From Schizochytrium sp. CCTCC M209059 (lineage: Eukaryota > Sar > Bigyra > Thraustochytrida > Thraustochytriidae): DNA of 64,000 nucleotides. The notes below the pieces were generated by a model. It had not been told where the DNA came from. It saw nothing but the letters and a program-made list of their open reading frames with translations, and did not search any database. The stretch lies in NCBI GenBank assembly GCA_000818945.1, contig KN805370.1:1238498-1302497 (forward strand), written 5' to 3'. This document shows, in pieces, positions 46,459 through 54,159 of this stretch (within the stretch, counting starts at the first letter, position 1; the number at the start of each line of letters is the position of its first letter). The position numbers were made by a program, and so were the translations under genes.

Positions 46459-47925
46459 ATGGTGCTCGTGAGCGTAGGGTCCGAGACAGGCGCGATCGGC
46501 CAGGTAGACGTACGACGCAACGACCTCGTGGCCGAGGTGAAGGCGCGGCTGCTGGAGGAGTGCTTCCCGGCGTGCCGAGGCAGGATGGTCGCCCTCTCGT
46601 ACAACGGGAGAGAGATGAAGGACGAGGATAGCGTCGGAGACTATGGCGTGCACGATCTGACGGCAGCACGCTTCTTTCTCGCCATCCCGGCAAACCAGCC
46701 GTACGGACAGATGGACTATGTCAAGCTGTCCAACGCGCTCGTGGAAGAGGGCCGCAAGCGGCCAGCGGCAGACTTCTTCCAGCCAGGGGACGCTTGGGAG
46801 GGTCGCTGGACGCACGGTGATGAATATCTCGAGTATCCGCCTGTGGACGTGAATAATCGGTGGTCTGTTGTCCCGCCGAGTTCTTCGCGCGAGCTCGCAC
46901 ATAGCCCTGCCGTGCGCGGTGTCCGTTCTGCCGCGACCGCCAATGGCGACGCAAGTCGATCCCGCCCGAACCGCCCGGCGCCCACATTGCAACAATCTCA
47001 AGAACAGCAGCAGCAGCAGCAACAACAACAAAAGCAGCAAAAGCAGCAGCGGCAACAACGAGATCAGGTGGGAGGTCATTCGCAGCATTCTCTGCCGGGC
47101 GAGATGGCCGAGGCTTCGAACACCGTCACAAAATACAGTGGGCTCTATCGCCATGTTCCAGAGCGTATTCGTCGCGTCCACGAGGAACGCGAGCAGAAGG
47201 AGCGCGAACATCGCTTTCGGCGAGCACGGCAGGGAACCGTGGCATCGGATGATGCGACAGCAGACTCGGATTCGCAGCATGGCGGCGATGCGGCAGGACG
47301 CGGTGCGCCAGGGTCCGGACCTTCTGGCGCCTCTGCAGCAGCAGCCGCAGCAGCCGCAGCTGCCGCGGCATCGGGAAGTGGACCAGTGGGTCGCGCGTTC
47401 ATGAGTCTGTATACGTGCCGCGTCGGTGGCTGTGACTTTGGCCTGATTCACAAGGCCGAAGGCAAATGGGCTGGCATGGCCGGTTTCTTTACGTCGAACT
47501 TGGAGGCACACCCCGCAGGAACCCATGCATGCAGCAGTCGCGTGGCTTTTCTTGCTGATCGTGGATGCTGGGTTGAGCGACAGCGTCTTACAGGCGCATC
47601 GGGTGTCTCTTCGCACTCGACATTCTTTTACATTCCGCAGGCCGACCATCTTGCGCATGTAGACACGGATCTACCCGAGCTTGCGCAGATTGCGGTCATC
47701 AAGCTTCGCGAGGTTGGAGCGCACGTGCTGGTCTTGACGGCCACGCACACTGCGACGGGCCAGCCGTTGCTCTCCGAGACAATCACTTTCAGCGCAGACT
47801 TTCAATCTCGCGTGCGAACAGGCCAGCGTTTCGATATTAGCGGACAGCTCAAGGGTAGCTACATTTCCAGAGAGCGCAAGTTCATCGACGAGGACTCTGG
47901 TGCTCTCGAGCCCTACTTTAACTGA
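46459..47925 (+). CDS. Ubiquitin-like-domain protein with a distinct C-terminal domain
   Basis: I start at the ATG at 46459 (AAGATGG, strong context). An upstream in-frame ATG at 46303 would only add a repeat-encoded Arg/Gln/Ala tract. The 488-residue protein opens with a ubiquitin-like fold (about 1-77: VLVSVGSETGAIGQVDVRR, then LSYNGREMKDEDSVGDYGV), without a diglycine end, so it is probably an integral domain, not a processed modifier. A linker has GDAWEGRWTHGDEYLEYPP, a poly-Gln/Lys run (nt about 47005-47055), a charged helix and a poly-Ala run (nt about 47335-47370). Residues about 315-488 form a compact domain (LYTCRVGGCDFGLIHKAEGKWAGMAGFF up to the end) rich in alternating hydrophobics, possibly a beta-barrel. 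I do not recognise that family. Role unknown; proteasome or ubiquitin-pathway adaptor is only a guess. Confidence 0.75.
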   Translation: MVLVSVGSETGAIGQVDVRRNDLVAEVKARLLEECFPACRGRMVALSYNGREMKDEDSVGDYGVHDLTAARFFLAIPANQPYGQMDYVKLSNALVEEGRKRPAADFFQPGDAWEGRWTHGDEYLEYPPVDVNNRWSVVPPSSSRELAHSPAVRGVRSAATANGDASRSRPNRPAPTLQQSQEQQQQQQQQQKQQKQQRQQRDQVGGHSQHSLPGEMAEASNTVTKYSGLYRHVPERIRRVHEEREQKEREHRFRRARQGTVASDDATADSDSQHGGDAAGRGAPGSGPSGASAAAAAAAAAAAASGSGPVGRAFMSLYTCRVGGCDFGLIHKAEGKWAGMAGFFTSNLEAHPAGTHACSSRVAFLADRGCWVERQRLTGASGVSSHSTFFYIPQADHLAHVDTDLPELAQIAVIKLREVGAHVLVLTATHTATGQPLLSETITFSADFQSRVRTGQRFDISGQLKGSYISRERKFIDEDSGALEPYFN

Positions 47926-48388
47926 TTCATGGCATCTTATCTATTCTTGGCTACCGCGCTCAATCACGCGATCGTGATGAGGCTAATGCTTGTGTGAATG
48001 TCTGGCTGCGCAACTCCCGGGCTCAATTCACCTTGCTTCATGTGACGAAACGAGAATTCAATAAGGATTCTACTTTGCTTTGGTTTGCTTAGCACGCTTG
48101 TTTCCAACAAGACGAGCGTTCTCCATCGGTATTCATCCGCACGTTTCTCCGCACTCTGTCGTGCTGAAGTTCTTTGACAGCTGTTTACTTGCATACCAAA
48201 TGAACGATTCAAAACGCGTCAGAAGTTGTAAATGCAAAGTGATTCTCAAAATACGAACTCGCAAGGGATCCAAAGCGCGTCAGAAGAGAAGATGCAAGGT
48301 GATTTTCGAATTACAAATGCAACAAAATTCAAACCCTTGCAGGGCCCGCAGCGGCGGCGTACGAGCACTCAAACCTCGACATCGGACC
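47926..48388. repeat. Intergenic region with a ~61-bp imperfect direct repeat before SPO11
   Basis: Between the two genes, about 48211-48256 and 48271-48317 are imperfect direct copies. Both contain CGCGTCAGAAG, then ATGCAAAGTGATT or ATGCAAGGTGATT. The SPO11 frame is open through this region, but the lysine/arginine-rich translation looks untranslated. Nothing else is seen. Confidence 0.5.
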
Positions 48389-49729
48389 ATGGAGGCAGCC
48401 GCGGTGCGCGTCGTCACGCGGCTCGAGGCCATGGAGCTCCTTCGTACGCTGGTGGCGAGCGTGCTGAAAGACGGCGTCTTGGAACTCCCGAAACAAGCGC
48501 TGCACGAAGTTGACCCGGACGGCATCGTTCGCGTGTACGCTTCGCCGGACGAGGCGACGATTGTGAGCCCCGGAAGGAAGCTCGTGCAGTTCATGCGACT
48601 CGTGGACGTTGTCTACGGAGGTCTCGAGCAGCGACGCGCAGCAACGCTTCGGGACGTCTACTACCTTTTAAAAGGATCACGAAGCGGGTTTTCGAGCTAT
48701 GAAGCCTGCGCCAAGGCCGTGCAACAGTTGTCGTGGCGCCTCGGGGTACCACGCTTTGTGCTCGGGATCGTGGCGCACAGCAAGGGGATTGTTCTTGGCC
48801 CCGTGGTGATTTCGACACTCCAGAGCCATGGACCTGGATCGGAGACAAAGTACATGACCGAATCTGCATGGAACGCCAGCATCCTTGTGCGGCACCACGT
48901 CCTTGTTCCAGGTCAGACTTCAATCGCCGCGCTTCCGAACATGGCCGAGCCAAGATTGGTGCTGGTGGTAGAGAAGGCGGCCGTGTTTCATCAGCTGGAG
49001 CAAGCAGGCCTCCATCGTCGATTCCATTGCGTGATCTTGACGGGTCGCGGGATGCCTTGTCTGGCAACGCGCGCCTTTCTCAAATGTCTCTCGCTGCAAT
49101 TTCCGGCGGCCCCAATTTTAGCGCTCGTGGATTGGAACCCCTTTGGTCTCGGCATTGCCCTCGCGTATGCGCACGGGAGTCTCTCCGAGGCCGAGAGCTA
49201 CCTTTGGGCGGTGCCTCGCGTCCGCCTGGTGGGTCTGTCGGGTCTCGACGTGGAGCGCATGACGACCTCGTCCCTGGATGCCGCGGGCCAGCCGCTGACG
49301 GCGGCAGATCTCGCTCGCGCCGAGGGTCTCCTCGACCTGCACGCTTCCTCGGACGTGGCCGACGTCCCCAGGGAGCTCGGGCTCATGCGTCAGCGCGGTC
49401 TCAAGCTCGAGCTCGAGGCTGTGCAGATGTGCGAGGGCCGCTACAAGGCGGGACTCCTCGCCGACGACTGGCTCCCGCGCAAGCTGGAGGCAGCCCTCGC
49501 CCTCGACCCTCGGCCGTCGTCTTCGCCTTGGCCGCCCGGATTCTCAGAGTCCTCCTCGCCCGCGGCAGCAGCAACGCCTACGCGCGAAAGCCGGCGCGGC
49601 CTCGAAGACAGCGGCCTCGCTGACAGCCCTCGGTCGGCCAGCGGCGGTGCTGCAGAGAGCCCAGCGCGGGTCACCGCCAACCACAGCTGCGGCCCACAGG
49701 TCCGTTGGAGCTTGCCGCCTCGCGCGTAG
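48389..49729 (+). CDS. SPO11: SPO11 / topoisomerase VI subunit A-like protein
   Basis: SPO11 makes the double-strand breaks that start meiotic recombination. I choose the ATG at 48389 (ACCATGG, strong context), giving 446 residues; the frame is open further upstream but there looks like untranslated sequence. Residues 65-140 are the winged-helix (CAP-like) domain with TLRDVYYLLKG; the second Tyr (Y92) is the expected DNA-linking nucleophile. Residues 188-300 are the Toprim domain: LVVEKAAVF has the metal-binding Glu (E195), LTGRGMPCLATRAFL is the usual linking motif, and ALVDWNPFG (245-253) sits where the DxD motif belongs. The second Asp is Asn here (N250). The tail from about 375 is a Ser/Ala/Pro-rich extension. 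Its presence suggests a meiotic capacity. Intronless. The Asn substitution may be tolerated or may lower metal binding. Confidence 0.88.
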   Translation: MEAAAVRVVTRLEAMELLRTLVASVLKDGVLELPKQALHEVDPDGIVRVYASPDEATIVSPGRKLVQFMRLVDVVYGGLEQRRAATLRDVYYLLKGSRSGFSSYEACAKAVQQLSWRLGVPRFVLGIVAHSKGIVLGPVVISTLQSHGPGSETKYMTESAWNASILVRHHVLVPGQTSIAALPNMAEPRLVLVVEKAAVFHQLEQAGLHRRFHCVILTGRGMPCLATRAFLKCLSLQFPAAPILALVDWNPFGLGIALAYAHGSLSEAESYLWAVPRVRLVGLSGLDVERMTTSSLDAAGQPLTAADLARAEGLLDLHASSDVADVPRELGLMRQRGLKLELEAVQMCEGRYKAGLLADDWLPRKLEAALALDPRPSSSPWPPGFSESSSPAAAATPTRESRRGLEDSGLADSPRSASGGAAESPARVTANHSCGPQVRWSLPPRA

Positions 49730-50607
49730 TGAAGTGCCTGCGGCCCCGGGGCAGAACTTGAATGAGACCTGGGGCCCGGACTCTGCTCGATCGATCAATC
49801 AATCGATCAATCAATCGGTCCGCAACTTCGATCGATCAATCGCCTCGACGCTTTGACCTGATCGATCGTCCGCTTGCCTAGCTTTGACGGCGCGGAGGAG
49901 CGAGCGGGGCAGACGCGCAGGCCTCCGCAAGCAGACGGACGGGACAGAGAGGCAGGAGGGGCGAGGCGTGTATTGCGATCGTCGGCCAGTAGTCAGCAAG
50001 CTTGCCACCGAGCCTGGCGTAGTGTCGGTCGGCGAGGAGATCGAGTTTTTAGCCAGGCTCGCGCGGGACCGCCACGCCGACCGGCCTGCTTCCCTGCCCT
50101 CCTTGCTTGTTTACTTGCTTGCTGGCTGGGTGGCTAGCTGGCTTGCCTCGCGGCGCGGACGTGCGTTCGGACGGCTCGGACGGCTCGGAAAGCAAAAGCG
50201 AGCAACCAAGCGCATTGATCGCGAAGTGAGAGAGTGCAGCAGTGCAGGCAGACAGGCAGCAGTGCTTATCCTTAGCACCGGTGTGTTTGAGGAGACAGCT
50301 GGCTTCTCCTGCCTACCTTCAGGTTGTTATTCTTCGCTGTACGACTCTGCTCTTTGCTTGAGTTGGCAGGTTGGGTGATCGATCTAAATTCCCTAAGCGA
50401 GCGCGTGTAGCCAGGGCAGCTTGAGACGCGGCAAGCACGGCGGCCGGCACCAACCTCAACATCAACGTGACGAGCGAGGGCAAACTGACGACGACGGAGA
50501 AGGAGGGCGAGGCCGGGTGATTGTTGGTCCGAGTGATTGACAGACTGTGAAGCGGATCAGAGCGGAGACCGCACCCAACAGGCAGAGCCAGAAGAAAAGG
50601 TCCTGTC
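49730..50607. other. Intergenic region with ATCGATCA/ATCA repeats
   Basis: About 49787-49870 is built of ATCGATCAATCA-type tetranucleotides. About 50100-50160 has CTTGC/CTGGCTGG runs. Open frames are arginine- and alanine-rich without family resemblance. The right end is the promoter side of the coiled-coil gene. Confidence 0.4.
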
Positions 50608-51480
50608 ATGACGTCGACGGTGACAGAGTCGAAGGAGGCCATGGAGGCGGACGAAAGTAAGATGGAGGTGGACTTCGGCAAGACAAGTCTTGCGCATGTG
50701 CAAGCGCCTGAACACCTTGTGAGCTTTAGCAACGAATTCGACAAGGTGCGGCGCTCGCTGCAACACAGTCTGGAAAGAGAACATTCGTACTTGCAGCGCA
50801 TCAAGGAGCTCAAGGCGCGACTGAGCGAGACGAACAAACAACTGAAAACACGCACAGCGGTGGCAGAGTCGCTGGAGCGTCAAGTCAAGCGTCTCGACGA
50901 GGAGCGTTGTCGCGCGGTGCGGTCCGAGACTTTTGCGCTCGAGCGCGAAGACAACACGCGCAGAATCATGTTCTCGCTCAAACAGCAAGTTGCCAATCTC
51001 GAGTCGCGCATCCATCATCTCGGTGGCCAGAGCAACACGCAAGCGCTAGCGGCAGCGCGTCAGCGATTCGACGAGAATGCTGAAATGCGCGCAGAAGAGC
51101 TTCTCTTTAAGCGCACACGGCAACACGTGGGTCCAGGGTCACCTTTTGATCAGTGGAAGCGTGTCTACGAGCAATGGACGCCGAGTGCGCCGGGAGACGA
51201 AGCAGCCGAAGCGGCTCGTCTGCGTGCCGCACCTTCGGCTCCGCGAGTCGCTTTTGATCTTTATGCGGCAACGAATCCCGGCCGCCCTCATGCTCATGAG
51301 CTGACGCTTGCAAATGGACGTTCCAATAATGTGGATGCTGGAGGTGGCGGCGGCCTCACTCTCGAGCCTGCGCCGGAGACGCCTATGCAGCTTGCGCAGG
51401 CCGCGGCTTTAAAACGTCAGACCTCGCCTCGCGCGCGGAGACGGCCTTCGCGCCACCGTCCGCAAGCCGAGACTGCTTGA
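50608..51480 (+). CDS. Coiled-coil protein of unknown function
   Basis: The 290-residue protein is intronless. Residues about 37-138 are a continuous charged amphipathic helix (for example SFSNEFDKVRRSLQHSLEREH and LERQVKRLDEERCRAVRSE) with clear heptad spacing, so a coiled-coil dimer is very likely. A conserved-looking patch follows, with FKRTRQHVGPGSPFDQWKRV at about 167-186. The remainder is Ala/Pro/Gly-rich and ends in an Arg-rich tail (SPRARRRPSRHRP). The N-terminus is acidic (MEADESKMEVDF). There is no signal peptide or membrane span. I do not recognise a family; cytoskeletal or centrosomal proteins often look like this, but that is not evidence. The ATG at 50608 is the first in the frame. 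Confidence 0.7.
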   Translation: MTSTVTESKEAMEADESKMEVDFGKTSLAHVQAPEHLVSFSNEFDKVRRSLQHSLEREHSYLQRIKELKARLSETNKQLKTRTAVAESLERQVKRLDEERCRAVRSETFALEREDNTRRIMFSLKQQVANLESRIHHLGGQSNTQALAAARQRFDENAEMRAEELLFKRTRQHVGPGSPFDQWKRVYEQWTPSAPGDEAAEAARLRAAPSAPRVAFDLYAATNPGRPHAHELTLANGRSNNVDAGGGGGLTLEPAPETPMQLAQAAALKRQTSPRARRRPSRHRPQAETA

Positions 51481-52020
51481 GCACTGTACAGCAGTCACCC
51501 AGCGGGGGACGACGCCCTTTTGTTGTACGTACACGTATTACGCACGTATCTCTTTTGGTCACCACGTTCGGAATAGGCACGATCGATCTTGGGTGGGGCG
51601 GGGCATCCATTGACTGTCCGCGCTTTCTTCTGCAGCCTAGTACTACTACATCCATCCTTCCGGTCAGAGCGTGTGCCTGCAGCTGCACCGCATTAGTTGT
51701 AGAACTGCTGACCGGCCGACCAAAAAGGCACAAGACAAGACAGACCTTTGAGGTCCTACGCGGCCACGGCTAGCTTGGCAAGAGCCAGCCTAGGAGAACG
51801 CTTTAGCGCACGCAGACCACACGTAGCACGCGCAAGAGCACACGCGCACGCAGCGAGCGCTCGTGCAGTCTCCAAAGACTGCGTCTATCTGTGTACGTAC
51901 GTACATCTGTCTGTCGCGGGCGGATCCGACCTGGATTGCGCGACCGGAGCGGAGTGAACGTTCAATCCAGGCCTGCTCGATTTGGCAGCGGGCCGCCAAC
52001 TTGGCTACGCAAACAGTATC

Positions 52021-52084
<64 letters not shown>

Positions 52085-52121
52085 GCAGGCTGTTGCCGCT
52101 GCCGCCTCTGCGTAGTTCACA
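51481..52121. other. Intergenic region upstream of the BAR gene
   Basis: No gene is supportable. The stretch contains ACGTACGTAC repeats (about 51520-51545 and 51890-51905), CACGCGCACGC runs, and a pure CTG array described separately. Confidence 0.4.
52022..52081 (+). repeat. (CTG)20 microsatellite
   Basis: Twenty uninterrupted CTG units lie about 40 bp before the BAR-domain ATG, so probably in its 5' untranslated region or core promoter. Pure arrays of this length tend to vary between strains. Confidence 0.95.
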
Positions 52122-53321
52122 ATGCACGCTTTCAGTAGTCGGCGTCACAGCGTGTCCAAGTCGAGCGGGCTTTCCACGTCGCCCTCGTCGCCTGGACCAG
52201 CAAGAAAATCAGTGCTGACGGGCCACACGCAAGTCGATATCGCGTTGCAGCGACACGCCGAAGTGGAGGCGCAAGCACGGCATGTGTCGCGCACGGTGCA
52301 CTCATTTCTGAAGCAAATTCGCGAACAGGCGGAAGCGTCGGCGCATGTAACTCAGTCTTTGCGCGCGTATTACGCTGGATCCGCCGGCGAGGCGAAAATC
52401 CGGGCATTCGAGGCCGCGCATATCGAGGTCGACAAGCGTCTACCCGACGCTCTTTTAGGTGTGGCTCAAGAACACATCGTGAAGCCGCTGGACGCCTACA
52501 TGAACGAGCTCACCGACGTGCAAGTGGAGATCAAGACCTTTCACGACCGCCAGGGCAAGTTCGAGCACTACGAGAAAAAAATGTACAAACTCGAGGAAGA
52601 GCACAACAAGCGAAATCACGATGGAAAGGTGGGCAAGCCAAAGCAGATCGAAAAGCTCACGCGCAATCGCAAAAAGCTGGAGGACGCACGGGCTGCACGC
52701 GACGAGATGATCAGCTCGCTTGTGAGCAAGCTTAATTACATTTACGACTCGCGAATCAAGACAATGGACCCAATCTTGCGGTCTCTCTTTCAATTCCAGC
52801 AAGAATTTTACAAAAAGTGCGGTGAAGCCTTGCAAATCGAGCTCCCAGAAAATACGGCGGCAAGCGCAACGGAGGCTGCTGCAAACACTACGCGGCCCAT
52901 GTCGATGCGCCCACAGCCAGTGCAGGCGACGACTTCGGTCTTTGATGAATTTGGAAATCGACGCTCCATGGGGAGCGAGCCCACTTCGGCCGGCTCGTAC
53001 ATGTCGTCGCCGCCGTCATCTTCAGCCGGCTCGCAGGGATATGCTCAAACGGCCCCTCTTTCGCCGCCAACAAACTCGGAACCACAACAGCCTCCTCGGC
53101 ACATTGCGTCTCTGGGCTCAGCCTCGAAAGCCTCGGCATCGGGCTCGGTGCGGTCGATGCCTGCTCGTCCAGCATCGATGCGCCCGCCCGTACCCCGAGG
53201 GCCGCCCTCGACGCAAGCGCGTCACAGCGTTCCTGCGAACGGGACGGCCAACGGGACCGGCAACTCAAACGAGGACAACAAAACGGAAGAGGAGCTCGTT
53301 GACAAATGGTTTGCTGTTTGA
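52122..53321 (+). CDS. BAR-domain protein, amphiphysin/Rvs-like
   Basis: The 399-residue protein is intronless. Residues about 35-245 form an all-helical BAR-type domain. Helix 1 holds QRHAEVEAQARHVSRTVHSF. The middle has HIVKPLDAYMNELTDVQVEI and FEHYEKKMYKLEEEHNKR. The end has KLNYIYDSRIKTMDPILRSL and FQFQQEFYKKCGEAL. The order and spacing resemble amphiphysin/Rvs161-167 domains, which dimerise as curved modules and bind or bend membranes in endocytosis. Residues about 250-385 are Ser/Pro-rich and unstructured, with PXXP motifs (PPVPRGPP) that could bind SH3 domains; no SH3 domain is encoded here. The C-terminus is EELVDKWFAV. The last about 210 coding bases and the 3' flank are duplicated downstream. 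The ATG has A at -3. Family fit is good; exact orthology is uncertain. Confidence 0.83.
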   Translation: MHAFSSRRHSVSKSSGLSTSPSSPGPARKSVLTGHTQVDIALQRHAEVEAQARHVSRTVHSFLKQIREQAEASAHVTQSLRAYYAGSAGEAKIRAFEAAHIEVDKRLPDALLGVAQEHIVKPLDAYMNELTDVQVEIKTFHDRQGKFEHYEKKMYKLEEEHNKRNHDGKVGKPKQIEKLTRNRKKLEDARAARDEMISSLVSKLNYIYDSRIKTMDPILRSLFQFQQEFYKKCGEALQIELPENTAASATEAAANTTRPMSMRPQPVQATTSVFDEFGNRRSMGSEPTSAGSYMSSPPSSSAGSQGYAQTAPLSPPTNSEPQQPPRHIASLGSASKASASGSVRSMPARPASMRPPVPRGPPSTQARHSVPANGTANGTGNSNEDNKTEEELVDKWFAV

Positions 53322-53409
53322 AAGTGCTCGTTGCGAAGTTCACGGGCCAATCAATCGATGACAGCTTTGGAACCCCCAAAAACAGTATTACTCTTTTTTT
53401 TCTTTCTCC
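53110..53409 (+). repeat. BAR 3'-end repeat, copy A (in the gene)
   Basis: This is the parental unit, from TCTGGGCTCAGCCTCG in the coding sequence, through the stop codon at 53319-53321, to a T-rich tract ending CTTTCTCC. Copies B and C follow in the same orientation. Confidence 0.88.
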
Positions 53410-53647
53410 TCTGGTCTCAACCTCGTAAGCCTCGGCATCGGGCTTGTCGATGCCTGTTCCTTCAGCGTTGATGAGTCGAAGCCCCCCCGATCGGCAACTC
53501 AAAGGACGACGACAAAACGGAAGAGGAGCTCATTGACAAATGGTTTGCTGTTTGAAAGTGCTCGTTGCGAAGTTCACGGCCCAATCAATCGATGACAGCT
53601 TTGGAACCCCAAAAACAATATTACTCTTTTTTTTTATCTTTCTCCTC
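53410..53647 (+). repeat. BAR 3'-end repeat, copy B
   Basis: It starts TCTGGTCTCAACCTCG and ends at a T-tract plus CTTTCTCC, like copy A. It is about 60 bp shorter because part of the coding portion is missing. It still contains the reading EELIDKWFAV and a stop. Beyond that point copies A and B are nearly identical, so the duplication is fairly recent. Confidence 0.88.
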
Positions 53648-53732
53648 TGGTCTCAACCTCTTAAGCCTCGGCATCGGGCTCGGCGATGGCGGTTCGGCCA
53701 GCATCGAGGAATGCGAGACCCCGACGCAAGCG
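53648..53732 (+). repeat. BAR 3'-end repeat, copy C, left part
   Basis: It starts TCTGGTCTCAACCTCTTAAG, continues through GCCTCGGCATCGGGCTCGG and GGCCAGCATCGA, and stops matching right after CGACGCAAGCG, where the transposon end begins. The rest of copy C resumes at about 58380. Confidence 0.82.
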
Positions 53733-53768
53733 ATCCCTGCATACATTTTGGGACACATCGTGTCTCAA

Positions 53769-54159
53769 TTTTTCGGAATATCTTAGTTTTCCGGCCTGAT
53801 CAAAAGGAGTCCCCAAAAGCGGGAGCTCGACTTGTTGCAGAGTTTGAGAGACTTGCGATGCAGGTACGTATACATACATAGCATCCGACAGACCTTGAGT
53901 TCCTCCGGTCCTCGTGCTGTGCTTGGGCCGATGTTTTGCCGTGAGTAGGCAGTGAGGTAGAGGTTGCGGTGCGTGGCGTTGAGTGACCAAATCCCAACTT
54001 GGTGGTTAGGCTCGCCGCTGTCGGGGTGAGCGCGCGCGCGTATCGAGTGGGATTGCGCGAGGGGGCTCGCCGCATGGCCAGCCCAGCCTCTCGTAGCGCT
54101 GAGCCAGACAAACTCCTCGTAACATTGACCGTCGCCTTGCGTGACTTCAACTTGTGCGG
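53769..54159 (+). other. Left subterminal region of the transposon
   Basis: This is about 390 bp between the left inverted repeat and the transposase ATG. It has a good splice donor (CAG|GTACGTA at about 53860) after an open frame (KAGARLVAEFERLAMQ), so a short upstream exon is possible. The splicing idea is speculative. Confidence 0.3.

Noticed and set aside
46312..47658. Long minus-strand open frame opposite the ubiquitin-like gene
   Set aside because: Its poly-Leu and Arg/Cys-rich translation mirrors the Gln and Ala runs of the plus-strand gene; no family match.
48080..48388. N-terminal extension of SPO11
   Set aside because: Lys/Arg-rich translation over an AT-rich direct repeat; the ATG at 48389 has a strong context and gives the usual length.
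53658..53663. TTAA in copy C of the BAR repeat as the transposon target site
   Set aside because: It lies inside the repeat at a position homologous to TCGTAAG in copy B, well before the point where the inverted repeat begins.
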